From Rhizobium sp. WSM4643 (lineage in GTDB: Bacteria > Pseudomonadota > Alphaproteobacteria > Rhizobiales > Rhizobiaceae): a DNA stretch of 64,000 nt. The stretch is taken from the NCBI RefSeq assembly GCF_025152745.1, contig NZ_CP104043.1:248001-312000 (forward strand), read 5' to 3'. This document shows positions 51,598-61,315 of this stretch, one piece after another (the first letter of the stretch is position 1; each line of letters starts with the position of its first letter). The notes below the pieces were generated by a model. The model saw only the letters and a program-made list of their open reading frames with translations. It had not been told where the DNA came from and did not search any database. Made by a program: the position numbers and the translations under genes.

Positions 51598-52413
51598 TCA
51601 ACCGGGAAGCTTGTTGAATTTCCGGAGGCTCTTGTCGACGAAGGACTCGGGCAGGAAGCGGCGGATGAAACGGATCTGCCCTGCTGCTTTCCCAGCTGTG
51701 TAACGTCTCTTGGGCGAGGCCGCATTGGCAGCCCGGATGACGGTTGCGGCGACCACCTCGGGCGCATCGCCCGTTGAGATGATCTCGCGCATCAGCTTCT
51801 CCGCGTCGGCGCGCGCCGCATCATAGACGGCAAGCGGCCGGTCCGGCCGCGTGATGTTCTCCTCGAAGGAGGTGCGGGTGATGCCCGGTTCGACGAGCAC
51901 GACACGGATGCCCTGCGTGCGCACCTCATGATCGAGGGATTCCGAATAGCCTTCGATCGCGTGCTTGGTCGCCGCGTAAAGCGCGTTGAAGGGCGCCGGG
52001 ATCAGCCCAAGGATCGAGCTCAGGTTGATGATCCGGCCGCTGCGCTGCCGCCGCATCACTGGCAGCACCGCATTGGTCATTCGCATCGTGCCGAAGACGT
52101 TGACGTCGAACACGGCTTTAGCCTGCGCCGTGGTCGATTCCTCGGCGCCGCCGAGCAGGCCGATCCCGGCATTGTTGACGAGAAGATCGATCCGTCCCGT
52201 GCGTTTCAGAACCTCGTCGACGACGCCCTGCACCGATTGATCGTCGATGACGTCGCAGATCAGCATGGTGATGCCGTCGGCGGTGTCGGCCATTGGCTTT
52301 CGGCTGGTGCCGAACACCTGGTAACCGTCGCGTAGCAAGGCCTTCGCCGTTACCAGCCCGATGCCGGAAGAGGCCCCTGTGACCAGGGCGATGCCGCGTT
52401 CTCTTTTGCTCAT
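51598..52413 (-). CDS. SDR family oxidoreductase
   Basis: A 271-residue short-chain dehydrogenase with TGASSGIG near residue 15, NNAGIG, NLSSILG and YAATKHA, which carry the cofactor and catalytic residues. The long C-terminal tail (RRFLPESFVDKSLRKF) resembles lipid- or retinol-type SDRs. The ATG at 52413 is preferred over an upstream in-frame start. It is divergent from an HxlR regulator 90 bp away, a common pairing for redox enzymes. Confidence 0.9.
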   Translation of the reverse strand: MSKRERGIALVTGASSGIGLVTAKALLRDGYQVFGTSRKPMADTADGITMLICDVIDDQSVQGVVDEVLKRTGRIDLLVNNAGIGLLGGAEESTTAQAKAVFDVNVFGTMRMTNAVLPVMRRQRSGRIINLSSILGLIPAPFNALYAATKHAIEGYSESLDHEVRTQGIRVVLVEPGITRTSFEENITRPDRPLAVYDAARADAEKLMREIISTGDAPEVVAATVIRAANAASPKRRYTAGKAAGQIRFIRRFLPESFVDKSLRKFNKLPG

Positions 52414-52503
52414 CAACGTCTGCCTTCGTTTTTGTCGTGGAATATCCATGCGCATTCTGTTACTATTAAATTGATAGCAAGTCACTACTAAAAAGATATC
52501 GAC

Positions 52504-52980
52504 ATGAAGAATCTTTCGAACCAGCCCTGCCTGATCGCCCGTAGCCTGGCACTCGTCGGCGATGCGTGGAGCATGTTGATCATGCGCGACGCCCATGCGG
52601 GGCTGACCCGCTTCGATGAATTTCGCAAAAGCCTCGGAATCGTCCCGACAATGCTGACGGGGCGGCTGTCATCGCTGACCGAGGAAGGATTGCTGGAAAA
52701 GCGTCGCTATTCCGAGCGTCCGCCGCGCGATGAATATGTGCTGACGGAAGCCGGCCGCGACTTTCTGCCGGTGCTGTTTGCAATCGGCGCCTGGGGCCGC
52801 AAGCATCGCAGCGGCGGTGCAGTCACCCGTTTCTTCGACGCTGAGACCGGTACGGAGATCGAACCCCTCACAATCGACCGCGCGACCGGCGCGGAAATTG
52901 GAACCCGTCCTATTCGTATCGCCGCACCCGAATGTGCGCTGCCCGCGGCAGATGAAGCGGCACCTGACAACGCCCTTTGA
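52504..52980 (+). CDS. HxlR family winged-helix regulator
   Basis: A 158-residue protein beginning MKNLSNQPCLIARSLALVGD, with the HxlR winged helix (RFDEFRKSLGIVPTMLTGRL; then YSERPPRDEYVLTEAGRDFLPVL) and a further 50-residue tail. The N-terminal Cys (residue 9) is at the position used for thiol or aldehyde sensing in several HxlR proteins. It probably represses the divergent SDR gene. Confidence 0.9.
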   Translation: MKNLSNQPCLIARSLALVGDAWSMLIMRDAHAGLTRFDEFRKSLGIVPTMLTGRLSSLTEEGLLEKRRYSERPPRDEYVLTEAGRDFLPVLFAIGAWGRKHRSGGAVTRFFDAETGTEIEPLTIDRATGAEIGTRPIRIAAPECALPAADEAAPDNAL

Positions 52981-53065
52981 AAGCGATGTCAGCATCCCCC
53001 GCCATCACCGCCTCCGGCGATGGCAAGGGGATCCTCGAATCAAAACCCGCGGCCCCAACCGAGCA

Positions 53066-55084
53066 CTATGACTGCTGTAGCCCGTAGAGCAGCGGCATCA
53101 GTCCTGCGAGCGCCCTGAAACGCTCCCACGACTTGGACGAAGGCTTCGTCCAGCCCGTTTCGGCAAGCGCGGAAAGGCGCGGAAAGACGAGGCGGTCGAA
53201 AACGGCCCGATCGGTCATAGGCTCGGACCAGATGCAGGCCTGGATGCCGAGGAGTTTCTGTTTCTGAGCTGCCGTCCAGCCGCCGATGGGATCGAAATTG
53301 TAGAGCTTCTCCGCGTCCGAAGTCCCCGCCCAGCTGGCGCCGGGCTCGTCCCAGTCGGGCCTGAGCGCCATATCGAGGTAGTAGACTTGTCCGGGGCAGA
53401 CGACCATGTCGTAGCCGCGCTCGGCAAGTTCGGCCGAGACCTCGACATTGCGCCAGCTGCAGAGATAGCTCTTCGATTTATCGATGACATCGCCATGGGC
53501 CGCCTCTTCCCAGCCGCCGGTGATGCAGCCCTTGCTGGCAAGGAAGCGCTGGACGCGGCTCAGGAACTCCGCCTGCAGGATGGCGGCGCCCGAGCCGTGG
53601 ATGTCGTCGGCGCCATGGGTATTGGTCACGACGTTCAGCCGCTTGGCATGCGCATCGGCAACCTCGGTTCCCGCCACCCTACGCAGGCGCTCGAGCGCTT
53701 CCGGCGAACCGGACCATGCGCCGAGCGGAACTTCATCGGCGCCGAGATGGATGGTCTTGAACGGAAAGAGCTCGATGAGTTCTAAGAGGATCGTCTCGAC
53801 AATCTCATAGGTCTTCTCGCGGACCGGATTGATGCAATTGTCGGGGAAGCCCTGAACCGAATAATAGCTGCCGACTTCGGCCGGATCGCGCAGCTCCGGG
53901 ATCGCCTGCAGCATGGCGTAGCAATGGCCTGGCATATCGATCTCCGGCACGATCTCCACGCCGAGGCTCTTGGCATGCGCGACGATCTCGCGGATGGCAG
54001 CCTTGGTGTAATAACCGCCGGTGCGGGCCGGGCTCGAACCGAGCAGCGGCGGAACGGCAAGACCGTGACCGCGCCAGGCGCCGACCGCGGTCAAATCAGG
54101 ATAGGCGTCGATCTCGACGCGCCATGCTTCGTCGTCGGAAAGGTGCCAGTGGAAGCGGTTGAGCTTGTTCCAGGCCAGCACCGCCAGCAGCTTCTTGACC
54201 TCGGCCGCGCTATAGAACTGGCGGGCGACGTCGAGATGCAGGCCGCGCCAACCCATCGACGGCTCATCGACGATCTCGCCGGAAGCCGGAAACTGGAAGA
54301 CCTCGGGATGCAGCCTTGCACCGCGCCAGATCTGGCCGAGTGTGACGAGGCCATAGAGGAAGCCGGTCTGGCTGCTGGCCGCGATCGTGATCTCACCCTC
54401 GAAACTCAGCCGATAGGCCTCCGACCCGAGCCCGGCGGCATCCTTCAGGGTGACTGGAACCGCGCCTTCCGCCTCGCTCCGGACGATGCCTTCGACGGCG
54501 AAGAGATGCTCGACCAGCGTTGCGAAACTTCTTGATGCCGCCTCCCCCTCAGCGCTCTGCGCTTGCGGCGCAAAACCGGCCGGCAGCGGACGTCGGGAAG
54601 TGACGGACACATGGTTCGGCCAGGGGATGATCGACACTTGAACAGGCGCATTGACGGGAACCGGATAGATCTCGGCGCCACGCTTCAATGGCGCGTTGCT
54701 GACCGAAGATCGCGTCGGCTCTATGGTGAGCACGATCGTGCTGCCGTCGGAAAGCGCGAGATAGCCGCTGGTTGCGCCGTCCGTCCAGTGACGAAACTGC
54801 CAACTCAACGCATAGACCGCGATCGTCCACGTCTCGCCCGCGCCGAGAACGAAATTGGCAGGTGGCTGGAACTCGGTGAAATTCGACAGCCGCTGCGAAA
54901 CTGTGGCGCCGTCGACGCGCCCGGCCGGATCGACACGACCCGGGCCACTGACGCACAGCGAGAAATTCGAAAGCGACTCGGTGCCGAGGTTCTTGAGGCG
55001 CAGGACGTAGGAAAACTCCTTGCCGTCCGCAGGCGGGTTCCAAAGGGTTTCAAGCCGCAGGGCTTTTGGTCGCGGTATGGACAT
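53066..55084 (-). CDS. beta-N-acetylhexosaminidase (GH20)
   Basis: A 672-residue GH20 enzyme that removes terminal N-acetylglucosamine or N-acetylgalactosamine from chitooligosaccharides or glycoconjugates. An N-terminal beta domain (about 1-130) and a second GH20-associated domain precede the TIM barrel, which starts near MGWRGLHLDVARQFYS. The catalytic Asp-Glu pair is in HLGADEVPLG (near residue 447). No obvious signal peptide is seen, so it may act in the cytoplasm on imported oligosaccharides. A shorter relic of the same gene type is at 49421. Confidence 0.92.
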   Translation of the reverse strand: MSIPRPKALRLETLWNPPADGKEFSYVLRLKNLGTESLSNFSLCVSGPGRVDPAGRVDGATVSQRLSNFTEFQPPANFVLGAGETWTIAVYALSWQFRHWTDGATSGYLALSDGSTIVLTIEPTRSSVSNAPLKRGAEIYPVPVNAPVQVSIIPWPNHVSVTSRRPLPAGFAPQAQSAEGEAASRSFATLVEHLFAVEGIVRSEAEGAVPVTLKDAAGLGSEAYRLSFEGEITIAASSQTGFLYGLVTLGQIWRGARLHPEVFQFPASGEIVDEPSMGWRGLHLDVARQFYSAAEVKKLLAVLAWNKLNRFHWHLSDDEAWRVEIDAYPDLTAVGAWRGHGLAVPPLLGSSPARTGGYYTKAAIREIVAHAKSLGVEIVPEIDMPGHCYAMLQAIPELRDPAEVGSYYSVQGFPDNCINPVREKTYEIVETILLELIELFPFKTIHLGADEVPLGAWSGSPEALERLRRVAGTEVADAHAKRLNVVTNTHGADDIHGSGAAILQAEFLSRVQRFLASKGCITGGWEEAAHGDVIDKSKSYLCSWRNVEVSAELAERGYDMVVCPGQVYYLDMALRPDWDEPGASWAGTSDAEKLYNFDPIGGWTAAQKQKLLGIQACIWSEPMTDRAVFDRLVFPRLSALAETGWTKPSSKSWERFRALAGLMPLLYGLQQS

Positions 55085-55215
55085 GGTCGCTCATTCCTCT
55101 TGGAGATCGGATCACGAGTATCCCGGCGTAATAACCGGGAGCGCAATTTTGGGTAAGCATGGCGCAAACCGCCTTTTGGTCGAAGGCCGCCCGCGATTCC
55201 ATCATTTTTGAAGTC

Positions 55216-55228
55216 AATCAAATTGATT
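55216..55228. promoter_or_regulatory. palindromic operator candidate before the hexosaminidase gene
   Basis: AATCAA and TTGATT are perfect 6-bp inverted repeats around one central A, about 130 bp upstream of the hexosaminidase start. An AT-rich palindrome of this kind is typical of a regulator site. Which regulator binds it is unknown; the ROK protein at 47.7 kb is one candidate. Confidence 0.35.
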
Positions 55229-55353
55229 TAAGAGTGATAGTCAGTTTCCCGCCGGCAGGTCAATTGCCGATTGGAAATTTCTGTAGCGCCCTCCGGATCG
55301 GCTCTCGGCAGACATTAGCTAGGCACGCTCTTCCGGACCAAGTCCTTTGATCA

Positions 55354-55388
55354 CGATCGAGCCTGGCCTTCTCGGTCAGGCTCGATCG
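55354..55388. other. perfect 12-bp hairpin in a 492-bp gene-free interval
   Basis: CGATCGAGCCTG (55354-55365) pairs perfectly with CAGGCTCGATCG (55377-55388). It lies between the divergent hexosaminidase and DHA2 exporter genes (55085-55576). No T-run follows on either strand. Apart from this and the palindrome at 55216, that interval shows nothing supportable. Confidence 0.4.
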
Positions 55389-55576
55389 CGTTCAACTCAC
55401 TCCTGCAAATTTGTGCCGGCGGGTCTCTATCGCTTCCATCCTCATCCGAACTATGGTGTCGCAATCGGCGAAATCGCGGTTCACGTCCGAGCCATGCTGT
55501 CCGTCGTCTCGATCGCAACCACGATCGGCCTTAGTCTTCGCAGCCGAGGCGGAGAACGCAGCGCGCGGGATATCGC

Positions 55577-57118
55577 ATGTCGGAACGACTTGAATCTGCC
55601 CGCCCTGATGAAACGCCCGCCATCGTCTGGCTCGGCTTCATGGCGATGTGCGTCGGCATGTTCATGGCGATCCTCGACGTCCAGGTGGTGGCGACATCGC
55701 TGCCGACCATCCAGTCGGCGCTCGATATCGATCCGGATCAGACGAGCTGGATACAAACGGCCTATCTCATCGCCGAAGTGGTGGCGATTCCGCTCACCGG
55801 CCTCTTGACGCGACTTCTGACGATGCGATGGCTGTTCGTTACCGCCACCAGCCTGTTCGTCGCAGCCTCCGCCGGCTGTGCGGCGAGCGGCAGCTTCGGC
55901 GAGTTGGTGGCCTGGCGGGTGCTGCAAGGTTTTTCCGGCGGGACCCTGATCCCATCGGTGTTTTCAGCCGTGTTCATCCTGTTCCCGAACGAGCGGCAGG
56001 CGCTTGCGACGACGATCGCCGGCGTGCTGGCGGTGCTGGCCCCGACCGTCGGACCGATCGTCGGCGGGTGGTTGACGCAGACCTATTCCTGGCACTGGCT
56101 GTTTCTGATCAACGTCATCCCGGGCATCGTCTCGGCAATCATCGCTGCGCGGTTCCTGCCGCGGCGGGCGCCCGATCCGTCCGAACTCAAGCATCTTGAC
56201 GGGCTGTCGCTTCTGCTGATGGCAACTGCGCTGACGAGCCTGGAACTCAGCCTGAAAGAGGCGCCGACGAGCGGCTGGATCTCGGCCTATGTGCTCAGCC
56301 TGCTAACGGTTTGCCTTGCATCGGGAGGCGTCTTCGTCTGGCGAACGCTTCGCCGCCGCCGGCCCGTCGTCGATCTCGGCAATTTCGGCGACCGGAACTT
56401 TCTCGTCGGCTCGGTTCTGAGCTTTGTCCTTGGCATCGGCCTCTTCGGCTCGGTCTATCTCATGCCGGTCTTTCTCGCTTTCATCAGGGGACACGACGCC
56501 CTCGAAATCGGCATGACGATGCTGGTCACCGGCATCGCGCAGCTGGTCACCGCGCCGATCGCGGTCGCGCTGGAAAAGCGCTTGGATGCTCGCCTGCTGT
56601 CGGCCGTCGGTTTCGCGCTCTTTGCGATCGGTGTCGGAATGAGCGCCTTTCAGGATCCTCGTACGGATTATGACGCGATGTTCTGGCCGCAGGTCGTGCG
56701 CGGCGTCGCCATCATGTTCTGCCTGTTGCCGCCGACGCGGCTGGCGCTCGGCACACTTCCGCCAGAGCGCATTCCCGATGCGAGCGGGCTTTTCAACCTG
56801 ATGCGCAATCTCGGCGGGGCGATCGGCATCGCCCTCATCGATACCATCATCTACACGCGCTCGGAACCGCTTGGACAAACCCTCTGGACCCGCCTTCAAG
56901 CCGGCGACATCGAGGCTGCGACATTCGTCGGCGCCCCTCTTCAAACCATATCGGGGCATAGTGGCGGCTTCGATGCGGATACCACGGCGATGCTCGATCC
57001 GCTGGTCCAGACCGCGGCCAGCGTCCAGGCGATCAACGAAGCCTGGATGATCGTCGCCGCCCTGACCGGCTGCGCCCTGCTCTCAGTGCCCTTCGCCAGG
57101 CGGCCGGCGTCAACGTGA
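55577..57118 (+). CDS. DHA2 family MFS efflux transporter (EmrB/QacA type)
   Basis: A 513-residue, about 14-helix drug:H+ antiporter. The DHA2 motifs are seen: FMAILDVQVVATSLPTIQ in helix 1, the loop-2/3 RLLTMRWLF, and motif C-type GPIVGGWLTQTYSWHWLFLIN. It probably expels a hydrophobic or cationic toxicant. No HlyD/EmrA-type adaptor gene is adjacent. Confidence 0.92.
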   Translation: MSERLESARPDETPAIVWLGFMAMCVGMFMAILDVQVVATSLPTIQSALDIDPDQTSWIQTAYLIAEVVAIPLTGLLTRLLTMRWLFVTATSLFVAASAGCAASGSFGELVAWRVLQGFSGGTLIPSVFSAVFILFPNERQALATTIAGVLAVLAPTVGPIVGGWLTQTYSWHWLFLINVIPGIVSAIIAARFLPRRAPDPSELKHLDGLSLLLMATALTSLELSLKEAPTSGWISAYVLSLLTVCLASGGVFVWRTLRRRRPVVDLGNFGDRNFLVGSVLSFVLGIGLFGSVYLMPVFLAFIRGHDALEIGMTMLVTGIAQLVTAPIAVALEKRLDARLLSAVGFALFAIGVGMSAFQDPRTDYDAMFWPQVVRGVAIMFCLLPPTRLALGTLPPERIPDASGLFNLMRNLGGAIGIALIDTIIYTRSEPLGQTLWTRLQAGDIEAATFVGAPLQTISGHSGGFDADTTAMLDPLVQTAASVQAINEAWMIVAALTGCALLSVPFARRPAST

Positions 57119-57223
57119 AAGCCATGGTGACAAGTTGCCGATCTTCCGGTCGCCGGTAAGATTTCTCTCAATCATTTTGCGTCATCCTCCAGTTCCCCTC
57201 TGAAGCCAATCGACGAGATCTTA

Positions 57224-60200
57224 ATGGCCCCGGTCCTCAAGCGCAGTTTTCAAATGCCACGACGCGAAGAGCTTGGCCTCTTCACCATCAGCAACGGGTC
57301 CGGCCTGTCGATAGCGGCCCTGCCGAACGGCACGCTGTTTGCCATCGAATATGCCGACGACAAGGGATCGGTGCAGATCAACCAGATCCAGGGCTCGCCG
57401 CTCACCGGCGGCGTCAGTCGCCTTTATCTGCGCATCGGCGGTGCGGCACCTGATGTCGTCGAGATCGTCGGGCCTCGTGCCGATGGCAGCTTCGGGCACG
57501 ATGCGACGAGCTTCTCCTGGAGCGGCAAGAGAGGCGATATCGGCTACACCGTCCGCCTCGAGCTTCATCCTTCCGAAACGGCTTGGTTCTGGCGTGCCTC
57601 CATCCGGCATCTGAAGGATGGAACGCTGCCGGTCGATCTGGTGCTGGTCCAGGACGTCGGTCTCGGCGATCGCGGCTTCCTGATGAACAGCGAAGCCTAT
57701 GCCTCGCAATATGTCGACCACCATATCGCCGATCACGGGACATTCGGCCCTGTCGTGATGCACCGTCAAAATCTGAAGCAGTCGGGCGCCCGCAACCTCT
57801 GGCTCGTGCAGGGCTGTCTCGACGGGGCGGCGGCCTATGCCACGGACGCGATCCAACTGGTGCAGGCGAGCGACCGCCTCGACGACCTGCTGGTCGGCGC
57901 TTTCGGCACCAGCCTGCCGAGCAAACGGCGCCAGCAGGAGATGGCATGTCCCGCCATCCAGTCGAGACCGATCTCCGTCCTGGCAAGCGGCGCGACCGCG
58001 ACTTTCTTTGCCGTCTTCGCAGCCGATCATCCCGAAGCGTCGAGCGATGCCGACCTTTCGCGGCTCGACGGGCTGGCAACGATAAAAGGTGCGGCAGCCG
58101 ACATAGCAGAGGCGGCGCCGGTCCGCAGCCTGCTCCAGGATGCCGCCCTGCTGAAGGCCGAGGCGCTGGAAAAGAAGGCGATTGGCAAGCTCTATCCGGA
58201 GCGGAGCCTGGAAGAGCGCGTCGACGGAAAGCTTCTTTCGTTTTTCGTGCCGGACGGCGTTTTGAACCGCCACGTGGTCCTGCGCGACAAGGAGCTCCTG
58301 GTGGCGCGCCGCCACGGCGCGATCGTCAGAAGCGGCGGGAACATGCTGCTTGACGATGCGACGCTTGCCGCGACCTGCTGGATGCAGGGCGTTTTCGCGG
58401 CCCAGCTGACGATCGGCAATACGTCTTTTCACAAGCTCTTTTCCGTCTCCCGTGACCCCTACAATCTGACGCGCGCCAGCGGGCTGCGCATCATGGCGGA
58501 TGTCGGCGCCGGCTGGCAGCTTCTGGCGGTGCCGTCGGCTTTCGAAATGGGGCTCAGCGATTGCCGCTGGATCTATCATTGCGCGGGACGCACGATCATC
58601 GTGTCGGCGGTCGCCTCCGGTGAGGATGCAGCGATGCAGTGGACCGTCTCCGTCGAGGGCAAGCCGTGCCGCTTTCTGGTGTTCGGTCACGTCGTCCTCG
58701 GCGAGCGCGAATATGACGCGGGCGGGCAGATCGAATTCCATCCGTCGGGCAAACGCATGCTTTTCCGGCCGGACCCGGCCTGGCTCTGGGGCGAGCGCTA
58801 TCCCGATGCCGGCTATTGGCTGGTGAGTTCGACGCCCGATGCCATCGATGAGATCGGCGGCGACGAACTGCTCTACAGTGATGGGATAACACGCAACGGC
58901 CCCTTCGTCGCGCTTAGATCCCGCCCGACGCAGGTGCTCTCTTTCGCTGTCGTCGGCTCGATGACCGATGCGGCGGAGGCCGAGCGACTGGCGCAGCGTT
59001 ATGAGGCCGGCGTCACCGATGAAGCCATGCTTGCCCCGGCATCGAAATTCTGGCGGAACGCCGTGCGCGGTCTGACGATCGGCAGCACCTCGCCCGACCT
59101 TGCCGCGCAGACGACCTTGCTGCCGTGGCTGGCGCATGACGCGATCGTGCATCTGAGCGTGCCGCACGGCCTCGAGCAATATACCGGCGCTGCCTGGGGC
59201 ACACGCGACGCCTGCCAGGGGCCCATCGAATTCCTGCTCGCCTATGAGCATGATCGCGAAGCCAAGGAGGTGCTGAAGACCGTCTTCAGCGAACAATACC
59301 TGGAGAAAGGCGATTGGCCGCAATGGTTCATGCTGGAGCCCTACGTCAACATCCGGGCGGGCGATAGTCACGGCGATATCGTCGTCTGGCCGCTGAAGGC
59401 GCTCTGCGACTATATCGAAGCGACCGGCGATCTCGCCATCCTCGACGAGAAGGTCTCCTGGCGCGACGAAAAGACGATGGCCAGGGCGCCGGGGCTCGAC
59501 ACCATCGCGATCCATGTCGAGAAGCTGCTCGAGACCGTTCGCGAAGCTTTCATCCCGGGAACGCATCTGATCCGCTACGGCGAGGGAGACTGGAACGATT
59601 CTCTGCAGCCGGCCGATCCGCATCTGCGCGACTGGATGGTCAGCAGTTGGACCGTTGCCCTGCTCTACGAGCAGATCGTCCGTTATTCCACGATCCTGCG
59701 TCGCCTCGGTCATGGCAACAAGGCCAAGCGCTTGAGGAAGATCGCAACGGCGATGCGCCGGGATTTCAACCGCCATCTCGTGCGTGGCGGCGTCGTTGCC
59801 GGCTACGGTATCTTCGATCCCGGCCATGACGGCGTCGAATTGCTGCTGCACCCGAGCGACCAGCGCACCGGCCTGCATTTTTCGCTGATCTCGATGACGC
59901 AGGCGATGCTTGGCGGGCTGTTCACGCCGGCGCAGAGACGCGATCATATGAAGCTGATTAGAGAGCATCTGCTCTTCCCCGACGGCGTGCGGCTGATGGA
60001 GAAGCCCGCGACCTATGCCGGCGGGCCTGAGACGCTGTTTCGCCGCGCCGAATCCTCCTCCTTCTTCGGCCGCGAGATCGGGCTGATGTATGTGCACGCG
60101 CATCTACGTTATTGCGAGACGTTGGCGCTCCAAGCCGAGGCGGAAGAGCTCTGGAAGGCGATCGCCGTCGTCAATCCGATTTCAGTCACATCAGCGCTGC

Positions 60201-60511
60201 CGCATGCATCGCTGCGCCAGCGCAATACCTATTTCAGCAGCAGCGATGCGGCTTTTCATGACCGTTATCAGGCGGCGGCCGAATGGGAGCACGTCAAGGC
60301 GGGAGAGATCGCCGTCGACGGCGGATGGCGCATCTATTCAAGCGGCCCGGGGCTCTATACCAGAAGCTTCGTCGAAAATATCCTGGGCTTCAAAAGGCGC
60401 TTCGGCCGGCGCAAACACAAACCGCTTCTGCCCGCAATCCATGCCTCGGCCGATCTGCACACCGACCACGCCGCCTGGCGGCGGCTGATGAAGCCGAAAC
60501 CCAAGGCGTAA
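57224..60511 (+). CDS. GH94-type glycoside phosphorylase / GH36-like hydrolase-domain protein (1095 aa)
   Basis: A 1095-residue carbohydrate-active enzyme of the GH94/COG3459 type. After an N-terminal beta-sandwich half, an (alpha/alpha)6 barrel begins near HGLEQYTGAAWGTRDACQGP. The catalytic-acid motif GEGDWND is at about 785-791. GH94 members cleave beta-glucosidic bonds by phosphorolysis. The length and extra N-terminal region are close to 1,2-beta-oligoglucan phosphorylases rather than the shorter cellobiose phosphorylases (about 800 aa). Substrate choice is inference, based on rhizobial production of beta-1,2-glucans. No signal peptide seen. Confidence 0.8.
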   Translation: MAPVLKRSFQMPRREELGLFTISNGSGLSIAALPNGTLFAIEYADDKGSVQINQIQGSPLTGGVSRLYLRIGGAAPDVVEIVGPRADGSFGHDATSFSWSGKRGDIGYTVRLELHPSETAWFWRASIRHLKDGTLPVDLVLVQDVGLGDRGFLMNSEAYASQYVDHHIADHGTFGPVVMHRQNLKQSGARNLWLVQGCLDGAAAYATDAIQLVQASDRLDDLLVGAFGTSLPSKRRQQEMACPAIQSRPISVLASGATATFFAVFAADHPEASSDADLSRLDGLATIKGAAADIAEAAPVRSLLQDAALLKAEALEKKAIGKLYPERSLEERVDGKLLSFFVPDGVLNRHVVLRDKELLVARRHGAIVRSGGNMLLDDATLAATCWMQGVFAAQLTIGNTSFHKLFSVSRDPYNLTRASGLRIMADVGAGWQLLAVPSAFEMGLSDCRWIYHCAGRTIIVSAVASGEDAAMQWTVSVEGKPCRFLVFGHVVLGEREYDAGGQIEFHPSGKRMLFRPDPAWLWGERYPDAGYWLVSSTPDAIDEIGGDELLYSDGITRNGPFVALRSRPTQVLSFAVVGSMTDAAEAERLAQRYEAGVTDEAMLAPASKFWRNAVRGLTIGSTSPDLAAQTTLLPWLAHDAIVHLSVPHGLEQYTGAAWGTRDACQGPIEFLLAYEHDREAKEVLKTVFSEQYLEKGDWPQWFMLEPYVNIRAGDSHGDIVVWPLKALCDYIEATGDLAILDEKVSWRDEKTMARAPGLDTIAIHVEKLLETVREAFIPGTHLIRYGEGDWNDSLQPADPHLRDWMVSSWTVALLYEQIVRYSTILRRLGHGNKAKRLRKIATAMRRDFNRHLVRGGVVAGYGIFDPGHDGVELLLHPSDQRTGLHFSLISMTQAMLGGLFTPAQRRDHMKLIREHLLFPDGVRLMEKPATYAGGPETLFRRAESSSFFGREIGLMYVHAHLRYCETLALQAEAEELWKAIAVVNPISVTSALPHASLRQRNTYFSSSDAAFHDRYQAAAEWEHVKAGEIAVDGGWRIYSSGPGLYTRSFVENILGFKRRFGRRKHKPLLPAIHASADLHTDHAAWRRLMKPKPKA

Positions 60512-60532
60512 CAGTTCAGGACGAGGCGCTGT

Positions 60533-61273
60533 CTATGCAGTAGCGTCGCGCAGCTCCTCGAAGCGCGCGGCGCTCTTCGACAGGTGGCTTCGGATGGCGC
60601 GGCGCGCGGCGGGCTCGTCACGGTCGCGGATCGCCGCGAAGATGGCATGGTGTTCCCTGCGCATGCGCGCCGCATGGCGCTTGCGCTCGGCTGATGTCAT
60701 CTTGTCCAAGCGCGCCCATTGCCGCGGCACCATGATGTTGCCGAACGTATCGAAGAGGCGGCCGTAATAGGAGTTGTGCGTCGCGACCAGAATGGATCTG
60801 TGGAAGGCGTAATCCTCTTGCGCACCGTATCCGCCCTCCTCGAGCGCCTTGTCGAGGGCATCGAGACGGTCCTGCATGCGGTCGATGTCCTCCTGCGTGC
60901 GCCGCAGCGCCGCAAGGCCGGCGGCTTCGTATTCGATCCCCATGCGCAACTCCAGCACGCGCAGAACCTCGTCGATCGACTGCAGGTCGTTTGGAATGAT
61001 GGAGAAGGATCTGGGCGTCGGATCGTTCGAGACGAAAGCTCCAAGGCCTTGCCGCGTGGTGATCAAACCCTTTGCCCGCAGCGCGGCGAGCGCTTCGCGA
61101 ACGATCGTCCGGCTGACGCCGGTCGTTGCCATGATCGCCTGTTCGGTCGGCAGACGCTGGCCGGGCTTCAGGTCGCCGGACTCGATTTGCGCCGTCAACA
61201 TATCGGCAAGGTTGCTGCGCAGGTTCGGCGCCTGCTGAATGGTATTGAAGACTGCGTTGTCCTTATTTTCCAT
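60533..61273 (-). CDS. GntR family (FadR-type) regulator of uronate catabolism
   Basis: A 246-residue GntR protein with an N-terminal winged HTH (LPTEQAIMATTGVSRTIVREAL) and an FCD effector domain (EVLRVLELRMGIEYEAAGLA; then DYAFHRSILVATHN, carrying metal/ligand His residues). The start at 61273 is preferred over 61309. It lies 43 bp after kduD in the same direction and is probably the last gene of kduI-kduD-gntR, autoregulating through the site at 63017. Confidence 0.9.
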   Translation of the reverse strand: MENKDNAVFNTIQQAPNLRSNLADMLTAQIESGDLKPGQRLPTEQAIMATTGVSRTIVREALAALRAKGLITTRQGLGAFVSNDPTPRSFSIIPNDLQSIDEVLRVLELRMGIEYEAAGLAALRRTQEDIDRMQDRLDALDKALEEGGYGAQEDYAFHRSILVATHNSYYGRLFDTFGNIMVPRQWARLDKMTSAERKRHAARMRREHHAIFAAIRDRDEPAARRAIRSHLSKSAARFEELRDATA

Positions 61274-61315
61274 CCTGTTTCGATCCTGGTGTCGAGGCGG
61301 CTGCGCCAAGAGCGA

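Noticed and set aside
57221..60103. A 960-codon open frame on the minus strand
   Set aside because: It is the antisense shadow of the GH94 gene in high-GC sequence; its translation has no family features and is rich in Arg/Asp/His typical of shadows.
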